The notes beneath the pieces are model-generated. The model ran no database searches. It was given only the letters and a program-made list of their open reading frames with translations, and was not told the origin of the DNA. Of a stretch of DNA of 42,387 bases, positions 33,001-41,023 are shown piece after piece. Where the stretch lies: contig JAOAKQ010000004.1 in assembly GCA_026419835.1 (NCBI GenBank), positions 1 through 42,387 on the forward strand, read 5' to 3'. The DNA is from Sulfolobales archaeon (lineage in GTDB: Archaea > Thermoproteota > Thermoprotei_A > Sulfolobales > NBVN01). A program made the translations under genes and the position numbers. Each line of letters opens with the position of its first letter. Position 1 is the first letter of the stretch.

Positions 33001-33384
33001 ATGTCGAAAGCCTCCGGGCACTCCCCGATTAGTAAGCACCTCTACGCCAATCTGTACGACGTAGACTATAGGTCTATATCTGACGAAACCAGCCTAGCTG
33101 AAACTATCGGGAGAGTTCTTAGAGAAGAGGGTGTGGAGCCCGTAGAGGTTAAGTCTTGGAGTTTTGGAGGGAGGAAGGGGGGTGTTTCAGTTATCGTCGT
33201 ACTGGAAGGTGCGCACGTAATTATTCATACTTGGGTTGAGTACAGGTACGCCACACTCGACGTGCTCGTAACCGGAGACCGCGACCCGGAGAGAGTATTT
33301 AGGAAGCTACTAGAGGTTCTGAAGCCCCGGTCCTATAAGGTAGGCTACACACATAGAGGCGAGCTCTCTAGTGGGAGAAGGTAG
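33001..33384 (+). CDS. SpeD-family (AdoMet decarboxylase-like) protein lacking the pyruvoyl serine
   Basis: SpeD-family enzymes cleave themselves before a serine that becomes the catalytic pyruvoyl group. The fold is clear here: SKHLYANLYDVD at the start, KSWSFGG in the middle, and HVIIHTWVEYRYATLDVLVTG matching the IHTWPEYGYAAIDLFTCG region of true SpeD. Yet the residues before it read EGAH rather than ESH, with alanine (codon at 33211-33213) where the cleavage serine should be. The essential cysteine after the strand is threonine (VTG for TCG). Self-processing to an active decarboxylase should be impossible. An upstream in-frame GTG (32983) is an alternative start. It overlaps the following acetyltransferase gene by 14 nt. 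A dead regulatory partner, as with trypanosome prozyme, is one possibility. Confidence 0.8.
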   Translation: MSKASGHSPISKHLYANLYDVDYRSISDETSLAETIGRVLREEGVEPVEVKSWSFGGRKGGVSVIVVLEGAHVIIHTWVEYRYATLDVLVTGDRDPERVFRKLLEVLKPRSYKVGYTHRGELSSGRR

Positions 33385-33988
33385 TTTACTCGTAGTTGAA
33401 GTAGATTCCTCAGACCGCGATTTAGTGAGGAGGGTTGTAGAGCTAGTCAAGAAAGGTATGGGGGTCTGGCAGGCGCACTACGCCGCCGCCTGCCTTAATC
33501 AGAGAGTGTGCCGCGGTCTCGCAGCTATCTTAGAGAAACTCGTAGGCGCGCTTCTCTTTTACTCAACTAGGCTGGAGCCAGGCCACTCTCTGGGTGTGAT
33601 ATACTACGTCGTAGTAGAAGAAGAGTACAGAGGTATGGGAATAGGGAAAGTACTGGTTTCTTCCGCTGAGTACGTACTTGAGAGCGAGGGAGTCGACCTA
33701 GTAGTAGCTACCGCGAGATCTGAGAATAGTCGGTCGAAACGTCTATTCAGTAGCTTAGGATACGTTGAAGTCCCGCTCCACACTATCGAAGAAGAGTACG
33801 GAGAGCTGCTCACTAAGCTGACCTGCAGTTACGAAGACGACGTAGTCTTCTACAAAAATCTAAGAGCGAAGTTCGAGGAATTCGTGTCGGTTCTCGACCT
33901 AGAGTCCAACACAGAGAAAATCGAGAAGCTGTGGTACGCGCTGTGCTACAAACCCTGGAGAGAGTTGAAAAATCGTAGACTCTTCTAG
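33371..33988 (+). CDS. GNAT-family N-acetyltransferase
   Basis: The 205-residue protein has the acetyl-CoA-binding signature YRGMGIGKVLVSSAE (motif A, Q/RxxGxG/A), followed by ATARSENSRSKRLFSSLGYVEV (motif B). GNAT enzymes acetylate amines on proteins, polyamines or small molecules. The N-terminal part (VELVKKGMGVWQAHYAAACL) is unusual and the C-terminal helical tail (KFEEFVSVLDLESNTEKIEKLW) is extra. The GTG start overlaps the SpeD-like gene by 14 nt, suggesting coupled expression. A polyamine-related amine is therefore an attractive but unproven substrate. Confidence 0.78.
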   Translation: MGEGSLLVVEVDSSDRDLVRRVVELVKKGMGVWQAHYAAACLNQRVCRGLAAILEKLVGALLFYSTRLEPGHSLGVIYYVVVEEEYRGMGIGKVLVSSAEYVLESEGVDLVVATARSENSRSKRLFSSLGYVEVPLHTIEEEYGELLTKLTCSYEDDVVFYKNLRAKFEEFVSVLDLESNTEKIEKLWYALCYKPWRELKNRRLF

Positions 33989-34130
33989 AGGTAGGGAGGG
34001 TAGGTACCTACCTACGGAGCTTACTGAAATCTTCTCTACCGTGGTTTAGACTTCCGAGCCCGAAGAGCTCTTCTCGCACAGAGCGCCGAGCGTCGTCTCC
34101 AAGTACTTCGCGGTGCGGGCGGCGATCTAG

Positions 34131-34148
34131 AAAACCGCTAGCGGTTTT
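34131..34148. terminator. Perfect 18-bp palindrome between convergent genes
   Basis: AAAACCGCTAGCGGTTTT is perfectly self-complementary, with a T-run after the GC-rich stem on both strands. It lies 3 nt from the carboxyltransferase stop codon and about 140 nt after the acetyltransferase gene. This is what one expects of a bidirectional terminator; a protein-binding operator is the alternative. Confidence 0.6.
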
Positions 34149-34151
34149 CTA

Positions 34152-35714
34152 CTATATCGGTGTGAGTCCGTGTTTCTTTGGCGGAACCCAGATCCTCACT
34201 TCTCTCTTCGTCGACATTACTTCGAGAGCTCTAGCTAGTACTCGCCTAGTATCCCTTGGTTGAATTACGGCATCTACGTATCCTCGGCTAGCCGCAACGT
34301 AGGGATTGGCGAACCTACTCCTATATTCCTCAGTAAACTTCTCGAGTAGCTTAGCTCTTTCCTGAGGGTCTTTAACTGCCTCCAGCTCTCTTCTCCATAT
34401 TATCTCAGCAGCACCCTCGGGACCCATAACAGCTATCTCAGCCGTAGGCCAGGCGGCGACGAAGTCCGCTCCCAGGTGCTTAGAGCCCATAGCTATGTAG
34501 GCACCTCCGTAAGCTTTTCTAACTACTACCGTCAGCTTGGGGACCGTTGCCTCACTGTACGCGTAGAGAACCTTAGCTCCGTGCCTAATTATACCGCCGT
34601 GCTCTTGCTTAGTCCCGGGCATGTATCCGGGGACGTCGACGAACGTAATTATGGGTATGTTGAACGCATCGCAGAATCTAACGTGCTCCGCGATCTTATC
34701 CGAGGAGTCTATGTCTAGAACGCCCGCCAGGTAGTTGGGTTGGTTAGCTACTACGCAAACGGACCTACCATCCAGTCTACCGAAGCCGGTGATAGCGTTT
34801 CTAGCCCACTGAGCTTTTACTTCAAGAAAGGACCCGGCATCTAGAACGCTACCTATAACTCTGTACATATCGTACGCAGCGTTCGGGTCTTCCGGAACGA
34901 CTCCATCTAGCTCCGGAATCTCTCTATCCGGAGGGTCGCCGGTTTTGACTACGGGCGGGTCCTCCATGTTGTTGTTCGGTAGATACGAGAGCAGCTTCTT
35001 TATGATAGCTATAGCCTCTCTATCATCTTCCGCAACGAAGTCGGCCTGCCCGGACTTAGCTACGTGAACTTCCGGACCTCCCAGCTGCTGCTCATCCACT
35101 ACTTCACCAATAGCCGCTCGAACCACTCTAGGACCGGTTATGAACATGAACGAAGTTCTCCTCACCATTACCACGAAGTCCATTAGAGCTGGTGAATAAA
35201 CGGCACCCCCAGCGCACGGACCCATGATCGCCGCTATTTGCGGTACCACCCCGGAGGCCACGACGTTCATGTAGAATATGTCCCCGTAGCCCTTCAGAGA
35301 GTCAACGCCCTCCTGTATTCTAGCACCCCCGGAGTCGTTTAGGAAGACGATCGGTATTCCCTGGCTTATTGCGAGCTGCATTGCTTTAACTATCTTAGCT
35401 GCGTGCATCTCCCCGAGGGAGCCGCCCATGAAGGTGAAGTCCTGAGCTATGACAACCGCTCTCCTACCATCAACTCTAGCCAAGCCCGTGACAACGGCAT
35501 CACCCCACACCCACCTCTTATCCATACCGAACTCTGTGGTTCTGTGCCTAACGAACATGTCCAGCTCGAGAAAACTATCGGGGTCTGCTAGAAGCTCTAT
35601 TCTCTCGCGAGCGGTTAGCTTCCCCTTAGAGTGCTGGGCCTCTATAGCTTCCCTACCTCCCCCTAGTAGAGCCTGCTCACGCAATCTCCTGAGCTCCTCT
35701 ATTCTAGAGCTCAT
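34152..35714 (-). CDS. Acyl-CoA (acetyl/propionyl-CoA) carboxylase carboxyltransferase subunit
   Basis: The 520-residue protein matches the carboxyltransferase (PccB/MmdA-type) subunit that moves CO2 from biotin to acetyl- or propionyl-CoA. Landmarks are KGKLTARERIELLADPDSF at the N-terminus, VVIAQDFTFMGGSLGEMHAAKI, the oxyanion-hole segments LNDSGGARIQEGV and GPCAGGAVYSPAL, and in the C-terminal half VPGYMPGTKQEHGGIIRHGAK and RKAYGGAYIAMGSK. The biotin carboxylase and carrier subunits are not adjacent. Crenarchaeal autotrophs use such an enzyme for CO2 fixation; methylmalonyl-CoA decarboxylase is another option. The ATG start has a GGTG site upstream and a TATA-like element at 35744-35753. 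Confidence 0.9.
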   Translation of the reverse strand: MSSRIEELRRLREQALLGGGREAIEAQHSKGKLTARERIELLADPDSFLELDMFVRHRTTEFGMDKRWVWGDAVVTGLARVDGRRAVVIAQDFTFMGGSLGEMHAAKIVKAMQLAISQGIPIVFLNDSGGARIQEGVDSLKGYGDIFYMNVVASGVVPQIAAIMGPCAGGAVYSPALMDFVVMVRRTSFMFITGPRVVRAAIGEVVDEQQLGGPEVHVAKSGQADFVAEDDREAIAIIKKLLSYLPNNNMEDPPVVKTGDPPDREIPELDGVVPEDPNAAYDMYRVIGSVLDAGSFLEVKAQWARNAITGFGRLDGRSVCVVANQPNYLAGVLDIDSSDKIAEHVRFCDAFNIPIITFVDVPGYMPGTKQEHGGIIRHGAKVLYAYSEATVPKLTVVVRKAYGGAYIAMGSKHLGADFVAAWPTAEIAVMGPEGAAEIIWRRELEAVKDPQERAKLLEKFTEEYRSRFANPYVAASRGYVDAVIQPRDTRRVLARALEVMSTKREVRIWVPPKKHGLTPI

Positions 35715-35743
35715 TCAAGCACACCAAGTCTCTTGGCGAAGTA

Positions 35744-35753
35744 GAATAAAAAA
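35744..35753 (-). promoter_or_regulatory. T-rich element: carboxyltransferase promoter and possible upstream terminator
   Basis: The minus strand reads TTTTTTATTC directly after the glycosyltransferase stop codon. It is about 30 nt before the carboxyltransferase ATG. It suits a TATA box for the downstream gene, while its T-run could also end the upstream transcript. Confidence 0.45.
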
Positions 35754-35759
35754 TCCTCA

Positions 35760-36947
35760 CTAAGCCTTAGAATCCGACTTAGTCCAAGCTCTAGGTGCTG
35801 TAAGTAGCTCAACAACGGCTCTCCAGCTAGCTAGGTAGTAGATTGCTGACATCACGACCAAGTACTTGAGGACAGCTTTCTCTTTGGGAGCTGCGAGTAT
35901 AACTAGGAGAAAGCTGAGCGAGCAGGCGGTGACCAGCGCTAGAAAGACCTGCCTAAATAGAGTCATATCGAACCCCGAGAGTAGTCCTACGAAGCCTGCG
36001 GCAACGGCTACCGTAGAGGTAGCGGCGGTTAGAGGCATGAAACCGGTTACAAGTAGTAGTGGGAGAGACCTAGGTAGAGCCTTCAACCCGGCGGGAATAG
36101 ATAGAAGCCCACCCCGAATCCACCTAGCTCTCTGCCTAACGAGACTAGAAGCTCGAGCGATAGGTCTCGTAGTGGATGGTGGGAGAGCTATTAGAACTCT
36201 CCATCCTCGAGCGCCAATTCTGTAGGTTAGGTCCAGGTCTTCCGTCGGTGACGTGCTGTTGAATCCGCCGACGCTAACTAAGTACCGAGTCTTGATGAAG
36301 AAAGCGGATCCGCATATTTCCGCCAGCCCGGTCTTCCGAGCTATGTAGGGTTGGAGAATTCTGTAGTAGAAGTGGAAGTCCGCTACTTGAGCGCCACTCA
36401 GCTTACTCGATACACTAGCGACTTCTCGGACGAACTGAATTGCCGCTACGTCACTACTTCCCAGTAGCTCAACTGCGGCTAGTACGTGGTCCGGGTGAAT
36501 GGTGTCTTCAGCATCGTATACTGCCAGTATCTCCGAGTCTACGTATCTTAGCGCGTAGTTTAGAGCGGCGGGCTTACTGCGTACTCCAGAGGAGTTCTCT
36601 AGGTAGCTACCTTCAACACCGCCGCAGTTGAGGTGCTGACCTCTTACTTCACAGATCTTTAGAACTTCTCCGTAGGTATCGCTATCACCACTTTCGCCTA
36701 CAATGATCAGCCTGAGCTTATCCCTGGGGTAGCGCACTTCTTTAAGTGACTGAAGTACGTAGTGTATGTAGGGTCCTTCTCTATACGCTGGTACGACTAC
36801 GGTTACACTAGGATACCTACCGCAGTCTTCAGAAGGTGTTTTCACTGGGTGTGACTTGCTTAAGTAGGCAAGCATCATTAGAAGCGAGTTAGCGGATACT
36901 ATGAATACGGTGACCAAGCCGAAAGCTGATGACACTAAATCCAGCAC
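35760..36947 (-). CDS. Membrane-bound family 2 glycosyltransferase
   Basis: The 395-residue protein has one N-terminal helix (LVTVFIVSANSLLMMLAYL) and several C-terminal helices around a GT2 domain. In order one sees VTVVVPAYREG, the metal motif AVYDAEDTI (DxD-like), SPTEDLDLTYRIGARGW with the TED catalytic motif, and VRQRARWIRGGL, equivalent to the QxxRW signature of processive cellulose/hyaluronan synthases. It probably transfers or polymerises sugars for cell-surface glycan. The GTG start is divergent from ileS. No flanking sugar-nucleotide genes are seen. Confidence 0.85.
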   Translation of the reverse strand: MLDLVSSAFGLVTVFIVSANSLLMMLAYLSKSHPVKTPSEDCGRYPSVTVVVPAYREGPYIHYVLQSLKEVRYPRDKLRLIIVGESGDSDTYGEVLKICEVRGQHLNCGGVEGSYLENSSGVRSKPAALNYALRYVDSEILAVYDAEDTIHPDHVLAAVELLGSSDVAAIQFVREVASVSSKLSGAQVADFHFYYRILQPYIARKTGLAEICGSAFFIKTRYLVSVGGFNSTSPTEDLDLTYRIGARGWRVLIALPPSTTRPIARASSLVRQRARWIRGGLLSIPAGLKALPRSLPLLLVTGFMPLTAATSTVAVAAGFVGLLSGFDMTLFRQVFLALVTACSLSFLLVILAAPKEKAVLKYLVVMSAIYYLASWRAVVELLTAPRAWTKSDSKA

Positions 36948-37024
36948 CTACGGCACCAGGATGCTCTAGAGACCGACTTTAATTCTCTTACTGCGAGAGT
37001 GCTTCGCGGCGCGCACTTCGCGTA

Positions 37025-37032
37025 GTTTATAA
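37025..37032 (+). promoter_or_regulatory. TATA-like element upstream of ileS
   Basis: GTTTATAA precedes the first possible ileS start by two bases. Under the usual 25-nt rule it would start transcription near 37055, downstream of that GTG. The initiation codon could then be the in-frame GTG at 37085. The element also lies 80 nt from the divergent glycosyltransferase start. Confidence 0.4.
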
Positions 37033-37033
37033 G

Positions 37034-40000
37034 GTGCGGCTATCTATTTTCTCGGGATCTACTATTGATTTACCTCCGCTGGATGTGAGGAAGATCGAGG
37101 ACGAAGTCAGGAAGTACTGGAGGGAGAGGAGCGTTCCGCAGAAGTGGCGGACTCTATCGGGGAAGAAGATATTTAGCTTTCTCGAAGGTCCTCCAACGGC
37201 CAACGGCTACCCCCACGTAGGTCACTTGAGAGGTAGGATATACAAGGACTTCGCACTGAGGTACCACAAGATCTTGGGTTACGATGTCTGGGCTCAGGGA
37301 GGGTGGGATGAGCAGGGACTGCCAGTCGAGGTTGAAGTCGAGAAGAAGCTCGGTATTAGAACTAAGAGAGAGATCTTCGAGAGAGTAGGGCTCGAGAAAT
37401 TCGTTGAGGAGTGCAACAAGCTCGTAGACTACTACCTCACCTACTGGAAGCTCTACGCTACAGAGCTCGTAGGGCTGTGGCTGGACCTAGAGAATGCTTA
37501 CGAAACTCGAAGAAGTAGGTACCTCGAGTACGTCTGGTACTTAGTGAAGAGAGCTTGGGAAAGGGGCCTTCTGTACGAAGGCTACAGAGTACTGCCGTTC
37601 TGCCCTAGATGTGAGACCGCTCTAAGTGACGCGGAGGTCGATATGGGCTATGAAGAGAGGGAGTCTCCATCGATATACGTAAAGCTGAAGATCGAGGGTA
37701 GGGATGGGGACTACCTGCTGGTTTGGACCACAACTCCCTGGACACTAATAGATAACGAAGCGGTAGCTGTACGCTCAGATGCTGAGTACTGCCTACTTGA
37801 CCTAGGTAGTGAGAGGTGGTTTGTTGCTAAGCAGCTAGTGGAGCGAGTAGGTGCTGAGCTAGGTATATCTAGTTGGAGATGTGTTGAAGAGTTGAAGGGA
37901 GCTGAGCTCAGGGGGTTGAGGTACGAGCACCCGCTACTCAACGAGGTACCGCTACACAGAGACCACGCCAACGGTCACGTAGTTCTAGACGCCGGCTTTG
38001 TGAGTCTAGAAGAAGGGACTGGCTTAGTTCACATAGCTCCCGGTCACGGACCGGAGGACTTCGAGCTGGGCGTTCAGCACGGACTACCGGTAACTAGTAC
38101 CGTGGGCATCGACGGCGTGTTTGATGAGGGGGCCGGCTTGTTTAAAGGCCTATCCGTTAGTGAAGCATCCGAGCTGGTCATCAATGTCTTGAGTAAGAAG
38201 AAGCTACTGGTAAGGTCGGGGCGCGTAGTGCATAGGTATCCCCACTGCTGGAGGTGTGGAACGCCTCTGATCTACAGAGCTGATAGGCAGTGGTTCATAG
38301 CTATGAGCCGCCTGAGAAGTAAGCTGCTCGAAGCTCTGAACTCCGTGGAGATATTTCCTAGAGTGCATAGGAGTAGGTTCGAGTCCTGGCTTGCGAACGT
38401 TAAGGACTGGACCATATCTAGGTCGAGAATCTGGGGAACTCCACTACCTATATGGAGGTGTGCTGACGACCCCAGTAAGGTACTAGTTATCGGTAGTTTG
38501 GATGAGCTGAAGAGATACGCTTCGAGCTTGCCGAGTGTAGATGAGGATAGACTCGCGCACAGACCTTGGATAGATATGGTGGAGCTCAAAACCCCCGACT
38601 GCTCTAGGTGGGTTAGAGAGCCCTTCGTGGTTGATGTCTGGATAGATAGCGGTGTCGCTTGGATAGCTTCCGTAGATGGGTTGAGGAATAGGGACCTCTT
38701 CAGCAAGCTGTTTCCCTACAGCTTCATAACTGAGGCAATAGACCAGACGAGGGGCTGGTTCTACTCACTAATAGCTACCTCGGTCATAGACGTAGATGCC
38801 GCTCCCTACGCGCAGGTACTGATTCAAGGACACGTACTCGATAAGTACGGTAGGAAGATGTCCAAGCACCTGGGGAACGTAGTGTACGCAGAGGAAGCTT
38901 TGAAGAAGTTCGGTGCGGACCCGCTGAGACTCTACCTACTATACAGATACCCACCCGGAGATTCCTTCATGTTCGACCCGGAGGAGGTTAGGAAGGTGTC
39001 CTTCGGTGCGCTGAATATTGTGTGGAACGTCTTCAGGTTCGCGGCTATGTACATGGACTTAGACCTCTTCAACCCGAGGAAGCATAGACTCGAGAACTAC
39101 GAGAATAGGCTTTCAGTTGAAGATAGGTGGATCCTCTCCAGGATCAACACCGTAGCTAGGGAGTTCACCGACTACCTATCTAGATACGAGGTACACAAGG
39201 CTGTGCAGCTACTAGTAGATTTCGCAGTCAACGACCTAAGCAGGACGTACCTTAAGTTGGTGAGACCGAGAGTTTGGAGCGAGGAAAGTGACGATAGGTT
39301 CGTAGTGTACGCTACTCTATACTACACTCTCAAGAGGCTACTCAAACTATTCTCACCGGCGGTCCCCCACATCTCGGAAGCTCTCTGGTTGTACTTCGTA
39401 AAGCACTTCGAGCCTGAGGAACTGGAGAGCGTACACCTAGCTAAGCTAGACGAAGTTGATGAAGGTAGGGTCGAGCCGTACATAGAGGAAAGCTTCAGAG
39501 CGGCTCTAAAGATAGTCGAGGTACTGGCATTTCTAAGAAGTAAGCTAGGTATTAAGATAAGGTACCCACTCCGCGAAGCTATCGTGGTGGCTGATGAAGA
39601 AACACTGAAGAAGCTGGACCTCGCGAGAAGCGTTGTGTCTAGGCTATCTAACGTTAAGAGAGTTGAGCTATTGCCAGTGAAATCTAAGTGTCTTGAAGAT
39701 GGCTACGAGTACGTACAAGAAGGAGGAGTAACCGTCTGCCTGCAGAAAGTAGTCGATAGAGAACTCTACGCAGAAGCCCTAGCGAGAGAGATCATACGTA
39801 GAATACAGGTAATGAGGAAAGAAATGAATCTCGATATAGCTGAGTACGTGGATGTCGCAATAGAGACAGACTCAGAAGACATCGCCACCTCACTTCAAGT
39901 CTTTAGAGAGTACGTATCGAAAGAAGTTAGAGCGCTTAGGCTACTCCAGGAGAGCCCCGGAGAAGGCTTCTACGTAAAAACCTGGGATATAGAGGGCTTT

Positions 40001-40042
40001 ACGGTTAGAATAGGACTGAGAAGAGCTCAAAGCAGTAGCTAG
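37034..40042 (+). CDS. ileS: IleS, isoleucyl-tRNA synthetase
   Basis: IleS charges tRNA(Ile). The 1002-residue class I synthetase has the HIGH motif as HVGH (61-64, in PTANGYPHVGHLRG) and KMSKH at about 608-612. Its editing domain includes VWTTTPWTLIDNEAVAV and EEGTGLVHIAPGHGPED, and cysteine pairs in FCPRCE and HCWRCG could bind zinc. The C-terminal anticodon-binding region is complete. The length suits archaeal/eukaryotic-type IleS. The start is uncertain: a TATA-like box right before the first GTG implies that the true start may be the GTG at 37085, 17 codons on, keeping KIEDEVRKYW near the N-terminus. A 264-bp gene-free gap follows. Confidence 0.95.
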   Translation: MRLSIFSGSTIDLPPLDVRKIEDEVRKYWRERSVPQKWRTLSGKKIFSFLEGPPTANGYPHVGHLRGRIYKDFALRYHKILGYDVWAQGGWDEQGLPVEVEVEKKLGIRTKREIFERVGLEKFVEECNKLVDYYLTYWKLYATELVGLWLDLENAYETRRSRYLEYVWYLVKRAWERGLLYEGYRVLPFCPRCETALSDAEVDMGYEERESPSIYVKLKIEGRDGDYLLVWTTTPWTLIDNEAVAVRSDAEYCLLDLGSERWFVAKQLVERVGAELGISSWRCVEELKGAELRGLRYEHPLLNEVPLHRDHANGHVVLDAGFVSLEEGTGLVHIAPGHGPEDFELGVQHGLPVTSTVGIDGVFDEGAGLFKGLSVSEASELVINVLSKKKLLVRSGRVVHRYPHCWRCGTPLIYRADRQWFIAMSRLRSKLLEALNSVEIFPRVHRSRFESWLANVKDWTISRSRIWGTPLPIWRCADDPSKVLVIGSLDELKRYASSLPSVDEDRLAHRPWIDMVELKTPDCSRWVREPFVVDVWIDSGVAWIASVDGLRNRDLFSKLFPYSFITEAIDQTRGWFYSLIATSVIDVDAAPYAQVLIQGHVLDKYGRKMSKHLGNVVYAEEALKKFGADPLRLYLLYRYPPGDSFMFDPEEVRKVSFGALNIVWNVFRFAAMYMDLDLFNPRKHRLENYENRLSVEDRWILSRINTVAREFTDYLSRYEVHKAVQLLVDFAVNDLSRTYLKLVRPRVWSEESDDRFVVYATLYYTLKRLLKLFSPAVPHISEALWLYFVKHFEPEELESVHLAKLDEVDEGRVEPYIEESFRAALKIVEVLAFLRSKLGIKIRYPLREAIVVADEETLKKLDLARSVVSRLSNVKRVELLPVKSKCLEDGYEYVQEGGVTVCLQKVVDRELYAEALAREIIRRIQVMRKEMNLDIAEYVDVAIETDSEDIATSLQVFREYVSKEVRALRLLQESPGEGFYVKTWDIEGFTVRIGLRRAQSSS

Positions 40043-40306
40043 TGCCCTCTCATATAGAGACGACCACACGCCGCGGCCGGCTACGGCTTTTCGGTCCCCC
40101 ATTGCTACAGTCCTCTTCCCTGAGTAGTTTACAGGTCCTCCATCTCTTCTCGTGGTAGTGAACCCAGTCGACTAAGGCTAGAGGAATTTGAGTTGTTTAG
40201 AGAAGGGCCTAGGATGGTCGAACAGTAGGAAATAGCGGAAGGGAGTAGGATTTAGCTGCGTACCGTTACGCTAGTTAGTTTAAGTACACTTATATACTTT
40301 GCCTAT
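40043..40306. other. Intergenic region without recognised gene
   Basis: This stretch between ileS and the next gene shows no open frame, tRNA box or C/D box pair. Its first part is GC-rich (around 40065-40085, CCGCGGCCGG) and its end holds the promoter of the downstream gene. An unannotated small RNA cannot be ruled out. Confidence 0.4.
40289..40298 (+). promoter_or_regulatory. TATA-like promoter of the polyprenol kinase-like gene
   Basis: ACTTATATAC is a good TATA-type box. The expected transcript start, about 40318-40320, falls on or just after the ATG at 40316 and after an in-frame GTG at 40307. This points to leaderless translation from the ATG. Confidence 0.55.
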
Positions 40307-40315
40307 GTGACTACT

Positions 40316-41023
40316 ATGGTAGCTAGGATGGTAAGTAACTTTCTCGAAGTTCTGGCGCCGGAAAACGCTCTTCTAGAGTTTTTAATAGCTCTACCTCTCT
40401 TTGCGTACGTACTCGGAGTTCTAACTCTCACTAAGTACATCTACGTACTGCTGAGAAGAAGAGGACTTAGCGATAATATCGTAGTCTACTACAATCGGAA
40501 GGTAATCCACATTCTAACTGGAGGTCTCGTAGGTCTCGCCGTTCCTTACCTATTTACATCGCCTCTAGTACCAGCGGCGTTCGCATTCATTCTAGCAGCT
40601 ATAACCTACATTCCTCATAGAACCGGTAAGCTCCTCTACTGGTTTCAAGTAGATGACAACATGTACGAAGTGAACTTCTGCTTCGCATGGGGAGCGGCTC
40701 TTCTAGTTCTATGGATCATCTTCGGCAGTCCTCTGTATGCGGTAATGCCCATAGCCTTCATGTCCTTCGGAGATGCTGTAACTGGAATCATAAGAAACGC
40801 GGTGTACAGGAGAAGAACGAAGTCATGGATTGGAAATCTAGGGATGTTCCTCGTAACACTACCTATAGGAGTCCTATACGCGGGGTCCGTAGGAGCCGTT
40901 GCCGCTGTAGTTGCGAGCGTTGTAGAGCACTTTGAGCTACCTCCGCTAGTAGACGACAACGTTTTAATAACGATTTCAACGCTATCGATTTTGATTGCCA
41001 GTAGAGCGCTCGGTTTTCTCTAG
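40316..41023 (+). CDS. SEC59/VTE5-family polyprenol (dolichol/phytol) kinase-like membrane protein
   Basis: The protein has about six to seven membrane helices and the sequence hallmarks of the dolichol kinase/phytol kinase/CDP-diglyceride family: YYNRKVIHILTGG near the N-terminus, AFMSFGDAVTGIIRNAVYRRRTKSWIGNLGMFL in the middle (written here as FGDAVTGIIR then SWIGNLGMF), and EHFELPPLVDDNVLI near the end. Such enzymes phosphorylate polyprenols with CTP, relevant to archaeal lipid-linked glycans or geranylgeraniol recycling. I chose the ATG rather than the GTG three codons upstream because of the TATA position. The gene is convergent with the unknown gene at 41020, overlapping it by 4 nt. Confidence 0.78.
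   Translation: MVARMVSNFLEVLAPENALLEFLIALPLFAYVLGVLTLTKYIYVLLRRRGLSDNIVVYYNRKVIHILTGGLVGLAVPYLFTSPLVPAAFAFILAAITYIPHRTGKLLYWFQVDDNMYEVNFCFAWGAALLVLWIIFGSPLYAVMPIAFMSFGDAVTGIIRNAVYRRRTKSWIGNLGMFLVTLPIGVLYAGSVGAVAAVVASVVEHFELPPLVDDNVLITISTLSILIASRALGFL

Noticed and set aside
38272-38706. 144-residue minus-strand open frame inside ileS
   Set aside because: Antisense to the well-conserved middle of isoleucyl-tRNA synthetase. No motif or independent promoter.
40043-40306. Possible small RNA gene after ileS
   Set aside because: GC-rich patches exist, but no C/D or H/ACA boxes, no tRNA arms and no clear promoter inside it.
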